Source: Portibacter lacus (GTDB lineage: Bacteria > Bacteroidota > Bacteroidia > Chitinophagales > Saprospiraceae). From it: a stretch of DNA of 64,000 bases. A model generated the notes under the pieces. The model ran no database searches. It worked only from the letters and a program-made list of their open reading frames with translations, and had not been told where the DNA came from. How positions within the stretch are numbered: position 1 is the first letter of the stretch; the number at the start of each line of letters is the position of its first letter. Positions 7,817 to 16,660 of the stretch are shown here, one piece after another. The stretch is from positions 1 to 64,000 of the forward strand of contig NZ_JAJNKA010000017.1 of assembly GCF_021533215.1 (NCBI RefSeq), in the 5' to 3' direction. The translations under genes were made by a program, and so were the position numbers.

Positions 7817-9562
7817 ATGTATTTCAATTCTAAAGGTGACGAGGAAGTAACTTACGATGCGATTGTTGTAGGCTCTGGAATAAGTGGAGGATGGGCAGCA
7901 AAAGAACTTGCAGAGAAAGGACTTAAGACCATAGTTCTTGAGAGAGGACGTAAAGTAGAACACATCGTAGATTATACGACAGCTAGTATGGAAAAGTGGG
8001 ATTTTAAAGGGAATACTGAAAGACCTACTCAGGAGCAACTTAAGGATTATGAAGTGCAAGCAAGATCAGGTTATACAGTTAATCAAGGCCATAGCCATTG
8101 GTTTGTAAAAGATACAGAACACCCTTTCGTGGAAGTAAAACCTTTCAATTGGATGCGTGGATATCATCTAGGTGGACGATCGATCACTTGGGGTAGGCAA
8201 AGTTACCGACTTTCTGAAATGGATTTCGAAGCTAATGCTAAAGATGGAACAGCCGTAGACTGGCCTATCAGATATGCAGATATGAAACCATGGTACGATT
8301 ATGTAGAAACTCATATCGGTGTTTCTGGGCAAAATGAAGGATTAGCGCAATTGCCAGATGGGAAATACTTACCTCCTATGGAAATGAATTGCGTAGAGCA
8401 GAAGTTCAAAAAGGGAGTTGCTGGAAATTTTGGAGGAAGAATGGTTACGATGGGAAGAACTGCACACCTAACGGGCCAGCTTTCACATAATAAGACGTCT
8501 AAGAGAGGTCAATGTCAGTTTAGAAATAGATGTATGCGTGGTTGCCCATACGGAGCTTACTTTAGTAGTTTATCATCTACACTTCCAGTTGCAGAGCAAA
8601 CGGGAAATCTAACCATAGTCTGTAATTCTATAGTTGCTGGAGTAATTTATGATCCAGAAACCAATAAAGCAAAAGGTGTAAGAGTCATTGATGCATTGAC
8701 AAAGGAAACGAGAGAAGTTTATGCTAAAATCATATTTCTTAATGCCTCTGCCATTGCAACAGCATCTATTCTTTTAAATTCGAAATCAGAACGCTTCCCG
8801 AATGGTCTAGGAAATGACAGTGGTGAGCTAGGTCACAATATTATGGATCACCATTTAGGAGTAGGTGCAAGAGGCGAATTCGAAGGATTTCAAGATAAAT
8901 ATTATAAAGGAAGAAGACCTAACGGGGTCTATGTGCCGAGGTTCAGAAATATAGATAATGCCAGTATGCGAAAAGATTATATCCGTGGATTCGGATATCA
9001 AGGTGGCGCATCTAGGGAAGGATGGTATAAAGTAGTGAAAGAAATGAAATTAGGTAAGGAACTGATGGAATCACTTCAGACGCCAGGATACTGGACGATG
9101 GGGATTATGGGTTTCGGAGAATGCTTACCTGATCATAGAAATAAAATGTTCTTGGATGAAGATAACCTCGATCCATTCGGAATGCCGATGATTCATATCG
9201 ATGCGGAATGGCAGGAGAATGAATTAATTATGAGAAATGATATGGCAACATCCGCAGCAGAAATGTTAGAGGCAGCTGGTGCGAAAAATGTCAGTACCTA
9301 TGAAACCATTAACAATAACGATAAGAAGAATCGGGCAATGGGAATAGGAATTCATGAAATGGGAACAGCAAGAATGGGTAGAGATCCTAAGACTTCCGTG
9401 CTTAATAAATACAACCAGATTCACGCTTGCCAGAATGTGTATATCACTGACGGCGCAGCAATGACATCAGCGGGTTGTCAGAATCCATCACTTACTTATA
9501 TGGCATTAACAGCAAGAGCTGCTGATCATGCCGTTAGTGAACTTAAAAAAATGAACTTATGA
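7817..9562 (+). CDS. GMC family oxidoreductase
   Basis: A 581-residue FAD-dependent glucose-methanol-choline oxidoreductase. The N-terminal dinucleotide-binding motif is IVVGSGISGGWAAKEL near residues 15-30 with LERGR following. The C-terminal NVYITDGAAMTSAGCQNPS stretch is typical of family members that act with a gluconate 2-dehydrogenase subunit 3. A catalytic-type His is seen in GIGIHEMGTARMG. It likely oxidises a sugar or polyol. No signal peptide is seen; the TAT-signalled subunit 3 that follows by a four-base overlap could carry it out of the cytoplasm. A TIM-barrel isomerase completes the cluster. Confidence 0.92.
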   Translation: MYFNSKGDEEVTYDAIVVGSGISGGWAAKELAEKGLKTIVLERGRKVEHIVDYTTASMEKWDFKGNTERPTQEQLKDYEVQARSGYTVNQGHSHWFVKDTEHPFVEVKPFNWMRGYHLGGRSITWGRQSYRLSEMDFEANAKDGTAVDWPIRYADMKPWYDYVETHIGVSGQNEGLAQLPDGKYLPPMEMNCVEQKFKKGVAGNFGGRMVTMGRTAHLTGQLSHNKTSKRGQCQFRNRCMRGCPYGAYFSSLSSTLPVAEQTGNLTIVCNSIVAGVIYDPETNKAKGVRVIDALTKETREVYAKIIFLNASAIATASILLNSKSERFPNGLGNDSGELGHNIMDHHLGVGARGEFEGFQDKYYKGRRPNGVYVPRFRNIDNASMRKDYIRGFGYQGGASREGWYKVVKEMKLGKELMESLQTPGYWTMGIMGFGECLPDHRNKMFLDEDNLDPFGMPMIHIDAEWQENELIMRNDMATSAAEMLEAAGAKNVSTYETINNNDKKNRAMGIGIHEMGTARMGRDPKTSVLNKYNQIHACQNVYITDGAAMTSAGCQNPSLTYMALTARAADHAVSELKKMNL

Positions 9563-10092
9563 TGATGAATAGAAGAGATGTACTAAAGACCGCAGGACTC
9601 GTCTTGGGTTACACATTGACCGCTGGAACAGCAGCTGCAGTGTTAGGTGGGTGTAGCGCAGATGCAACACCAGGTTGGTCTCCAAGTTTCTTAACAGCAG
9701 ATCAGGCTAAAGTGATTAACGGAATGGCAGAAGTAATAATCCCTGGAACGGATAAAATGCCAGGTGCAAAAGATGTCAATATTGCCAAGTTTATCGATGA
9801 AACTTACATGTATTATAAAACGCCTGAGCAACAGCAGTCACTGAATGATGATTTCAAAGCATTTGCAGAGGAGCATGATTTCGGTGCAATGAAGGATGGT
9901 GAAAAGATGGCATTCATTAAAAGTGAGCTGGAAAAAGGCTCTAAATTTGTTAAAACAGTATACGAGCAAAGTGTGACAGGATTCTGTACTTCCGAGAAAG
10001 GAAGCAAGGAGGTATTGGTTTTTGATCCAATTCCTGGTTCACAGAAAGGTTGTATTCCTTTAGAAGAAGTAGGTGGCATATGGGCGATATAA
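9559..10092 (+). CDS. Gluconate 2-dehydrogenase subunit 3 family protein
   Basis: A 177-residue small partner of GMC oxidoreductases. It opens with a twin-arginine type signal (NRRDVLKTAGLVLG) ending near a lipobox-like LGGC, so it is probably exported folded with its FAD partner. The body contains LTADQAKVINGMAEVIIPGTDKM, typical of the family. Three ATGs in a row at 9559-9567 are possible starts; the first overlaps the GMC stop as ATGA. Its 3' end overlaps the following isomerase by 13 bases. Confidence 0.88.
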   Translation: MMMNRRDVLKTAGLVLGYTLTAGTAAAVLGGCSADATPGWSPSFLTADQAKVINGMAEVIIPGTDKMPGAKDVNIAKFIDETYMYYKTPEQQQSLNDDFKAFAEEHDFGAMKDGEKMAFIKSELEKGSKFVKTVYEQSVTGFCTSEKGSKEVLVFDPIPGSQKGCIPLEEVGGIWAI

Positions 10093-11057
10093 AGAAATCA
10101 AGAAGACAGTTTTTGCAACAATCCACATACGCTACGGGTGGAATTATTCTCGGCAGTTCACTACTGTACGCTTGCGGTGGAAATAAAGACGCTATTCCTA
10201 TGATCAATAAAGTAAAAGCTAGTACTCCAAAAGATATTAAAATTTCTTTGGCACAATGGTCATTGAATAAAGAGATCAAAGGTGGTGAATTAGATAATTT
10301 AGATTTTGCGAAAAAAGCGAAATCTATGGGATTCGAAGGAATAGAATATGTGAATCAATTTTTTCCGGATAAAGCGAAAGACGCTAGCTATCTGAAAGAG
10401 ATGAATGCAAGAGCATCAGGTGAAGGTGTGCAGCAACTGCTGATTATGATTGACCAAGAAGGTGGGCTAGCTCAGATTAATAATAATGATTTGGGACAAG
10501 CTATCGAAAATCATAAAAAATGGGTGGAAGCAGCGAAAACATTAGGTTGCCATTCTATCAGAGTAAATGCATATGGCGAAGGGAGCAGGGAAGATGTTGC
10601 TAAAGCAGCAGTAGAAGGATTAGGAGGATTAGCCACTTTTGCTAAGGATTTCGGAATCAATGTCATCGTAGAAAATCATGGAGGATATTCTTCCGACGGA
10701 AAGTGGCTCTCTGGCGTAATGGAAGAGATAGATATGCCTAATTGTGGGACTTTACCGGATTTCGGAAACTTTTGTATAACGAAAAATAGTGATGGTTCAT
10801 GCAAAGAAGAGTATGACAAATACTTGGGAGTTAAAGAGCTTATGCCATATGCTAAAGCTGTAAGTGCGAAGAGCTTTGAATTTGATGACGATGGATATGA
10901 TACAGAGATCGATTATGATAAAATGATGAAAATAGTCTTAGATGCTGGCTATAAAGGTTTTGTCGGAATTGAATATGAAGGTGCGAGAATGAGTGCGGAA
11001 GAAGGTATCATAGCTACCAGAGATTTAATTAAAAAAGTGTTGGCTAAGATGAGCTAA
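10080..11057 (+). CDS. Sugar phosphate isomerase/epimerase (xylose isomerase-like TIM barrel), TAT-exported
   Basis: A 325-residue TIM-barrel protein of the AP-endonuclease-2/xylose-isomerase-like fold. I place the start at ATG 10080, because MGDIKKSRRQFLQQS gives a proper twin-arginine signal followed by SSLLYACGG; the longer frame from 10050 adds ten residues of no value. Barrel and metal-site landmarks are KISLAQWSLNKEI, GFEGIEYVNQFF, INVIVENHGGYSS, LPDFGNF, and GFVGIEYEGAR, the last with the Glu expected at the metal site. It overlaps the subunit 3 gene and likely acts on the same periplasmic sugar. The substrate is unknown. Confidence 0.87.
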   Translation: MGDIKKSRRQFLQQSTYATGGIILGSSLLYACGGNKDAIPMINKVKASTPKDIKISLAQWSLNKEIKGGELDNLDFAKKAKSMGFEGIEYVNQFFPDKAKDASYLKEMNARASGEGVQQLLIMIDQEGGLAQINNNDLGQAIENHKKWVEAAKTLGCHSIRVNAYGEGSREDVAKAAVEGLGGLATFAKDFGINVIVENHGGYSSDGKWLSGVMEEIDMPNCGTLPDFGNFCITKNSDGSCKEEYDKYLGVKELMPYAKAVSAKSFEFDDDGYDTEIDYDKMMKIVLDAGYKGFVGIEYEGARMSAEEGIIATRDLIKKVLAKMS

Positions 11058-11097
11058 CTCTCTATACTCATTGGCTTATCACATACCATCATGAAAA

Positions 11098-11892
11098 ATG
11101 GGTATTAAATATTTTCAGGACAAAACGATATGGATCACTGGTGCATCAAGTGGCATAGGTGAAGGGTTTGCTAGAGCACTTTCTGAAGCTGGAGCATACG
11201 TCATCCTTTCCTCTAGACGCGAAAAAGTTCTGCAAGAAATTCAAAGTCAATTAGCTTTTCCTAATCGTAGTAAGGTGGTAACCATTGACATGGAAGATAA
11301 TAATTCCATAGATGCCGCATGTGAAATGATCAACAATGAATTCCAAATTGATATGGTAATTCTAAATGCAGGAATTTCTCAACGGTCTAGAATATTAGAC
11401 ACAGAATTTCAGACTGAGCAACGAATAATGCAAACCAATTTTATAGGTGCTGCACGATTAACTAAGCTGATCTTGCCCAAAATGGTAGAAAAGCAAAAGG
11501 GGCATTTTGTAGTATTAAGTAGTGTTACAGGCAAAATCGGCGTACCTACTCGGTCGATGTATTCGGCCTCGAAGCACGCTCTTCATGGTTATTTCGATAG
11601 TTTAAGAGCAGAATTAACAGACTCAGGAATCTTTGTTACCATACTCTGTCCTGGGTATGTTTATACGAACATTTCTAAAAATGCCGTGTTAGGAGATGGT
11701 GCCCCGCAGAATTCTATAGATGAAAATTCTAAAAACGGAATGTTAGTTGATACTTTTGTAGAGAAAGCACTGAAAGGAATTGCAAAAAAGAAACAAGAAA
11801 TGCTAATAGGTGGAAAAGAAACAATGGGCGTTGTTATCAAACGTTTTTTTCCAAGTCTATTAAACAACATCATTAAAAAAGTGAATGCATGA
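11098..11892 (+). CDS. Short-chain dehydrogenase/reductase
   Basis: A 264-residue NAD(P)-dependent SDR. The cofactor motif TGASSGIGEGFARAL is at residues 14-28, NAG near 91, the catalytic Ser in VVLSSVTGKIG, and YSASK with the catalytic Tyr and Lys near 158-162. The hydrophobic C-terminal VIKRFFPSLLNNIIKK resembles DHRS7-like SDRs that act on lipid substrates. It overlaps the next gene by ATGA. With an alpha-oxoamine-synthase-like enzyme next to it, reduction of a 3-keto product (as in sphinganine synthesis) is an attractive but unproven role. Confidence 0.88.
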   Translation: MGIKYFQDKTIWITGASSGIGEGFARALSEAGAYVILSSRREKVLQEIQSQLAFPNRSKVVTIDMEDNNSIDAACEMINNEFQIDMVILNAGISQRSRILDTEFQTEQRIMQTNFIGAARLTKLILPKMVEKQKGHFVVLSSVTGKIGVPTRSMYSASKHALHGYFDSLRAELTDSGIFVTILCPGYVYTNISKNAVLGDGAPQNSIDENSKNGMLVDTFVEKALKGIAKKKQEMLIGGKETMGVVIKRFFPSLLNNIIKKVNA

Positions 11893-13127
11893 TTAAAACG
11901 ATGGAAACTGACTTGTTCGCAAGAATGAGAGACGACATGGGTCCATTGGGAAAATACTCAGATGTAGCTGAAGGCTATTTTATTTTTCCCAGATTAGAAG
12001 GACCACTTTCTAATAGAATGAAATTTCAAGGAAGGGAAGTAATCAACTGGTCGATAAATGATTATCTAGGTCTGGGAAGGCAGCAAGAAGTCATAACGGA
12101 AGATCATAATAGTGCGGAAGAATTCGGGATGGCTTATCCGATGGGTTCTCGAATGATGTCAGGAGACACGAAGTGGCATGAACAATTAGAGAATGAGTTA
12201 TCTGAATTCGTGGACAAGGAATCTACCTTGTTGTTGAATTTTGGATATCAGGGAATCATGTCTGCGATAGATGCTTTATTAACGCGCAGAGATGTTGTGG
12301 TCTATGATGCGAATTGTCACGCATGTATCGTAGATGGTGTTCGACTACACAGTGGGAAACGATTTGCCTTCAAGCATAATGACATGGAAAGTCTTGAGAA
12401 ATATCTGGGCTTTGCCTCTAAGATTGTGAAGGAATCGGGAGGAGGAATTCTTGTAATTTCTGAAGGTGTATTCGGGATGCAAGGAGATCAAGGAAAATTA
12501 AAAGAAATTATCGACTTGAAAGCTAAGTATGATTTTAGGTTTTTAGTGGATGATGCACACGGTTTCGGCACGCTAGGTGAAACAGGCTCAGGTGCCGGAT
12601 CTTTTCAGAATGTGCAAGATGAAATAGACTTATACTTTTCTACATTTGCGAAATCAATGGGAAGTTTAGGCGCATTTATCTCTGGTGACAAAGCAATCAT
12701 TAAGTATTTAAAATATAATATACGGTCTCAGATATTCGCGAAGTCCTTACCATACGTGGTTGTGAAAGGTGCTTTGAAAAGGCTTGATATGATCAGAAGA
12801 GACAGAACCTTGATTAACAAGTTGTGGGCCAATGTTAACAAATTACAAGATGGACTAAAAGCAGCAGGTTTTAATCTGGGAAATTCTAATTCATGTGTAA
12901 CTCCTGTTATTCTAAATGGCTCAGTGGAAGAAGCGATGAATCTGGTGAAAGATTTACGTGAAAACCATGGCATATTTTGCAGTATCGTCGTTTATCCTGT
13001 CATTCCGAAAGGGATGATCCTACTAAGGTTGATTCCTACTGCTGAGCATACAACAGAAGATATTGAGGAAACGATAGCTGCATTTACATCAGTGAGTTCT
13101 AAATTGACTGCGGGTGGCTATGTATAA
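11889..13127 (+). CDS. PLP-dependent alpha-oxoamine synthase-like enzyme
   Basis: A 412-residue fold-type I PLP enzyme of the KBL / AONS / serine palmitoyltransferase / CqsA family, which condense an amino acid with an acyl-CoA. Landmarks are WSINDYLGLG near 54, the stacking His in ANCHACIVDG (His144), LVDDAHGFGTLG near 219-230, and the PLP lysine in STFAKSMGSLG (Lys255). The C-terminal VYPVIPKGMILLRLIPTAEHT is typical. Which acyl-CoA is used cannot be told. Serine palmitoyltransferase is possible since Bacteroidota make sphingolipids, but a biotin or signal-molecule role is not excluded. It overlaps the SDR upstream and the VOC gene downstream. Confidence 0.85.
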   Translation: MIKTMETDLFARMRDDMGPLGKYSDVAEGYFIFPRLEGPLSNRMKFQGREVINWSINDYLGLGRQQEVITEDHNSAEEFGMAYPMGSRMMSGDTKWHEQLENELSEFVDKESTLLLNFGYQGIMSAIDALLTRRDVVVYDANCHACIVDGVRLHSGKRFAFKHNDMESLEKYLGFASKIVKESGGGILVISEGVFGMQGDQGKLKEIIDLKAKYDFRFLVDDAHGFGTLGETGSGAGSFQNVQDEIDLYFSTFAKSMGSLGAFISGDKAIIKYLKYNIRSQIFAKSLPYVVVKGALKRLDMIRRDRTLINKLWANVNKLQDGLKAAGFNLGNSNSCVTPVILNGSVEEAMNLVKDLRENHGIFCSIVVYPVIPKGMILLRLIPTAEHTTEDIEETIAAFTSVSSKLTAGGYV

Positions 13128-14154
13128 TATTGGAAGTATCCAGCAGGTTGGATTAGGTTCTGAAAATGCTGATATAGTACATGCATGGTATCGAGAACAT
13201 TTAGGAATGAACGTTCAGGTGTTTAGTGAAGAAGCTGAAGCAGCGCTGATGACTAAGTATACTGGCGGTAAGGTTCATAGCAGAAAAGCGATTTTAGCGC
13301 TTAATAAATTTGGCGGAGGCGGAATTGAGTTTTGGCAGTTTAAGTCAAGGAAATCTGAAAAGGTATCCTTTGATATTCTTCCTGGTGATCTAGGAATTTC
13401 ATGTTTGAAAATGAAGGTCTCGAATATAGAAGAAGCATTCACTAGGATTCAGAAATTAGGAGTGAAAGTTTACACTAAAATCGGTGATGATATCATGACG
13501 CCGTCCTCTTTTCAATTCCAAGATCCTTTTGGTAATCGGTTACAGCTCGTTGAATCCTCTAATTGGTACAGCGATAAAGAAGGATCTTTGCAAGGTGGTG
13601 TACTTGGAGTTTCTATAGGGGTCTCAGATCTCGAAAAGTCCGTACAGTATTACGCGAAACTTTTCAATTTTGATACAGTAAAGGATTTGAAGGTAGAAAC
13701 GTATAAAGATCTAAATAAAATTACAGGAGGTAAGCATCTTTATAGAAGAGCTGTTCTTAGTCATTCTAAACCTAGAAAAGGACCATTTGCGAAGCTTTTA
13801 GGTGCCAATGAAATAGAATTGATTCAAGTTCTGGATAGAACACCGAATATCATTTTTAAAGATCGTTATTGGGGAGATCAAGGTTATATTCACTTGTGTT
13901 TTGATGTTCAGAATATGACTGAAATGGAGAAGCATTTTGAATTGACAGTGGATAGTGCGAATAGCTTTGATATGGGAAAGGCAGCAGGTAGGTTTTCCTA
14001 TACGGAGGATCCAGATGGCACTTTGATCGAGTTTGTAGAAACGCATAAAATTCCCATTCTACCTAAGATTGGATGGTATTACAAACTTTCCAAAAATAAG
14101 AAAGAGTATGTGCCGGATTGGTTAATAAAACTCATGTTTTTCGGGTCTAAGTGA
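13120..14154 (+). CDS. Two-domain VOC (glyoxalase/dioxygenase fold) protein
   Basis: About 344 residues with two tandem vicinal-oxygen-chelate domains. The first runs from IQQVGLGSENADIVHAWY to FQFQDPFGNRLQLVES (about residues 5-150), the second from VLGVSIGVSDLEKSVQYYAKLF to YTEDPDGTLIEFVETHKI (about 160-310). It resembles members of the glyoxalase/extradiol dioxygenase superfamily; the reaction is unknown. I prefer the ATG at 13120 over the GTG at 13114, and either overlaps the preceding gene. It is the last gene of the SDR / synthase / VOC set, so it may modify or transport their product. Confidence 0.82.
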   Translation: MYNIGSIQQVGLGSENADIVHAWYREHLGMNVQVFSEEAEAALMTKYTGGKVHSRKAILALNKFGGGGIEFWQFKSRKSEKVSFDILPGDLGISCLKMKVSNIEEAFTRIQKLGVKVYTKIGDDIMTPSSFQFQDPFGNRLQLVESSNWYSDKEGSLQGGVLGVSIGVSDLEKSVQYYAKLFNFDTVKDLKVETYKDLNKITGGKHLYRRAVLSHSKPRKGPFAKLLGANEIELIQVLDRTPNIIFKDRYWGDQGYIHLCFDVQNMTEMEKHFELTVDSANSFDMGKAAGRFSYTEDPDGTLIEFVETHKIPILPKIGWYYKLSKNKKEYVPDWLIKLMFFGSK

Positions 14155-14410
14155 TTTTGAATGATGATTTGCTAGCCTGACCTCGAGTCAGCCTATCAAT
14201 AATCATAGTTTGATTAGATCAATGCTTTTCTTGATATTCTTGAAATTGTTATTAACAAAGCATGGCTGCTGGTCTCACTGAATGTGAACCAATGAAATAG
14301 CTTCCCTTTCTAAACTTTAAACTTTATTTGTGGGATCTTCAGCATTAAAAAATATGATCTTAAATCCTTTGTAATCAATAGATTAAGTATTATCTTAATA
14401 CAAAAGAAAA

Positions 14411-14444
14411 CCCCGTTTTTTACGTTGGAAGCGGAAAAACGGGG
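14411..14444. other. Stem-loop upstream of the transposase remnant
   Basis: CCCCGTTTTT pairs perfectly with AAAAACGGGG around a 14-base loop. It lies 21 bases before the ATG of the decayed transposase. Such a hairpin often shields IS transposase genes from outside transcription. Read on the minus strand it is followed by TTTTCTTTT and could also terminate transcripts. The preceding 14155-14410 holds no gene that I can see. Confidence 0.6.
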
Positions 14445-14464
14445 TAATCTTAAAAACTATTAAG

Positions 14465-14941
14465 ATGAAAGTACGCCGAATTTCTGAATTTCAAGCAAGA
14501 ATTGACTTTCCAAATTTTGATTCACATTTTGAAAAGCATTTAGAGGGCTTTGAACAAAGTCCACTTGGACAAATTCACAAAGCTTTGCCGTGGCAAGAAT
14601 TAATCCGTGAATTTGATATCAAAGAATTCCGAAAAGGTCCAGACTGCATATTCTGTCCTTAGGGTAAATTAGCCTTGATGTTTCTAAAGAATTATTCCGG
14701 TCATTCTGATAAAAAGCTAATAGATTTTAAACCCAAAGGAAGACCAGGTAGACATAAGGAGCATAAAAGTCAACTTACCAAGATGATCACTAAAGAAAGA
14801 GCAAGTCGATTAGAAGGTAGTTTTGGAACAGATAAAGAGTACTATCTTCTGAATAAAATCAAAGCACGAAATAAGGAGACAGAAATCTTGTGGATTTTTA
14901 TAGGCATCCACAACTCCAATGCGCTAATTATTGGTCGTTGA
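14465..14941 (+). pseudogene. Decayed IS transposase with nonsense codon and internal deletion
   Basis: One reading frame holds both ends of a DDE transposase. The N-terminal part (SEFQARIDFPNF, LGQIHKALPWQEL, then GKLALMFLKNYSGHSDKKL) resembles the N-terminal domain of IS5/IS1182-like Bacteroidota transposases, and it is cut by an in-frame TAG at 14660-14662, where CAG (Gln) would be expected. Directly after the conserved SDKKLI the frame jumps to sequence typical of the C-terminus (ERASRLEGSFG, KARNKETEILWIFIGIH, NALIIGR), so the catalytic core of the transposase is missing. The element cannot be active on its own. Terminal inverted repeats could not be placed with confidence. Confidence 0.8.
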
Positions 14942-15217
14942 ATGGCGAAAGCAACTAAAATTGCAGCCTAACCAAGTTATTAACCTATATCATTTACTCT
15001 AAAATCCGCCTTGAAAGAAGGGCGTTAAGAAATTGATTCCCGAGTGTAAGCAAAAAGAGCAAATAACTGTCTGACGACCGAAGGAAGGAGTTTTATTTGC
15101 CGCGGGAGGCAGAAGCAATTTTAGACTTTCTCTCACAGCGGTGATCTTTTGTTTCTTTTGCATGGCTGGCAAAAGAAAGACGAGCTAAGTTACGCTTCTC
15201 CTGAATATCCCTATTTG
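14942..15217. repeat. Hairpin-rich intergenic sequence, possible dispersed repeat
   Basis: No gene is seen in these 276 bases. Two inverted repeats stand out: GCAAATAA / TTATTTGC spanning about 15058-15100, and a perfect ten-base stem TTTCTTTTGC / GCAAAAGAAA at 15152-15178 with a seven-base loop. The composition is less AT-rich than the other intergenic regions. It looks like the kind of intergenic element that recurs across Bacteroidota genomes, but only one copy lies in this window, so the repeat label is inference. The first part may include the right end of the IS remnant. Confidence 0.4.
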
Positions 15218-16657
15218 TTACGCAAGTATATCTTTCACCACTTTTCCATGAACATCCGTAAGCCTGAATCTTCGACCTTGTGATTTGAATGTGAAGCGCT
15301 CGTGGTCGATGCCCATGAGATGAAGTAAGGTTGCTTGGAAATCATGAACATGAACAGGGTCACGGACAATGTTGTATCCGAATTCATCTGTCTCTCCAAA
15401 GGTAAATCCCTTCTTCACTCCAGCACCAGCCATATAAATCGTAAAACATCTAGGATGATGATCTCGACCATAATATTCTTTAGTCAGTTTTCCTTGAGAA
15501 TAACAACCTCGCCCAAATTCTCCACCCCAAATAACCAGTGTATCTTCTAAAAGCCCTCTTTGCTTCAGATCCTTAATTAATGCCGCTGAAGGCTGATCGA
15601 TATTTTTCGACATCGTTGTTATCTGGTTAGGTAGATTGCCATGAAAATCCCAACCCATCTGATATAATTGAATAAATCGGACTCCGCTTTCTGCAAGTTT
15701 CCGAGCTTTAAGGCAATTGTTAGCATAGGTTCCAGGAATCCTAGAATCAGGACCATACATGTCATAAATATGATCAGGTTCCTTCGTTAGATCTAATGTC
15801 TCGGGCACTGACATTTGCATTCTGAATGCCATTTCGTACTGAGATATTTTTGATTGTAATGCTTCGTCCTTCGTTTTTTCATATTGATGACGATGTAGTT
15901 TTTCTAAGTGATTCAGCATGTTTCTTCTACTGTCCCTTGAGATTCCTTTAGGATCATTCAAGTAGAGGACTGGTTCATCGCCACTTCGAAACATGACCCC
16001 TTGGTGTTGTGATGGAAGAAATCCATTTCCCCATAACTTGGCATATAATGGCTGACCGCCAGGAACTCCACGTGATAGTAAGACTACGAAGTTAGGTAGA
16101 TTTTCATTCTCACTTCCGAGTCCATAACTTAACCATGAGCCAATACTCGGTCTTCCTGCTTGCTGTGATCCCGTCTGAATAAAAGTAACCGCAGGATCAT
16201 GGTTGATGGCTTCCGTATGCATCGTTTTAATAAAGCAAAGTTCATCAGCAATTTCTTGGTGGTAGGGTAGGAGGTTACTCATCCACGCACCACTTTCACC
16301 ATATTGATTAAAGGTGAAATTTCCCATGGCAAGTGGAAAACTCTTTTGGTTCGCGGTCATACCAGTAACCCGTTGCTGTCCTCTTACAGAAGCTGGTAAT
16401 TCCTGTCCGAACATCTCCTTCAACTTTGGTTTGTTGTCAAAAAGTTCGAGTTGAGAAGGTGCGCCACTTTGAAATAAATAGATAACTCTTTTTACTTTTG
16501 GTGAAAAATGAGGAAGCCCTAGATCATTCATGCCTAGACTGTTCAAGGCATTACCACCGAGCATCGTAGCTAGTGCTGTACCACCGATACTGTACATGCT
16601 ATTTTTCAGAAAAACCCTTCTGTTCATTGCTGACACTAATCTATCTACATTTTTCAT
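15218..16657 (-). CDS. DUF1501 domain protein (secreted, sulfatase-fold)
   Basis: A 479-residue protein with a twin-arginine signal (NRRVFLKNSMYSIGG) and the DUF1501 body: VIYLFQSGAPSQLELFDNKP near residue 60, GRPSIGSWLSYGLGSENENLP near 170, VRFIQLYQMGWDFH near 325, IWGGEFGRG near 378 and GRDHHPRCF near 397. DUF1501 proteins have an alkaline-phosphatase/sulfatase-like fold and nearly always sit beside a DUF1549/DUF1553 cytochrome, as here (three bases apart). Members are abundant in planctomycetes. The exact reaction is unknown; action on polysaccharides or sulfated compounds is only suggested by habitat. Confidence 0.9.
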   Translation of the reverse strand: MKNVDRLVSAMNRRVFLKNSMYSIGGTALATMLGGNALNSLGMNDLGLPHFSPKVKRVIYLFQSGAPSQLELFDNKPKLKEMFGQELPASVRGQQRVTGMTANQKSFPLAMGNFTFNQYGESGAWMSNLLPYHQEIADELCFIKTMHTEAINHDPAVTFIQTGSQQAGRPSIGSWLSYGLGSENENLPNFVVLLSRGVPGGQPLYAKLWGNGFLPSQHQGVMFRSGDEPVLYLNDPKGISRDSRRNMLNHLEKLHRHQYEKTKDEALQSKISQYEMAFRMQMSVPETLDLTKEPDHIYDMYGPDSRIPGTYANNCLKARKLAESGVRFIQLYQMGWDFHGNLPNQITTMSKNIDQPSAALIKDLKQRGLLEDTLVIWGGEFGRGCYSQGKLTKEYYGRDHHPRCFTIYMAGAGVKKGFTFGETDEFGYNIVRDPVHVHDFQATLLHLMGIDHERFTFKSQGRRFRLTDVHGKVVKDILA

Positions 16658-16660
16658 GAC

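Noticed and set aside
10050-10079. Upstream start of the TIM-barrel isomerase
   Set aside because: The ten extra residues spoil the twin-arginine signal, which is complete from ATG 10080.
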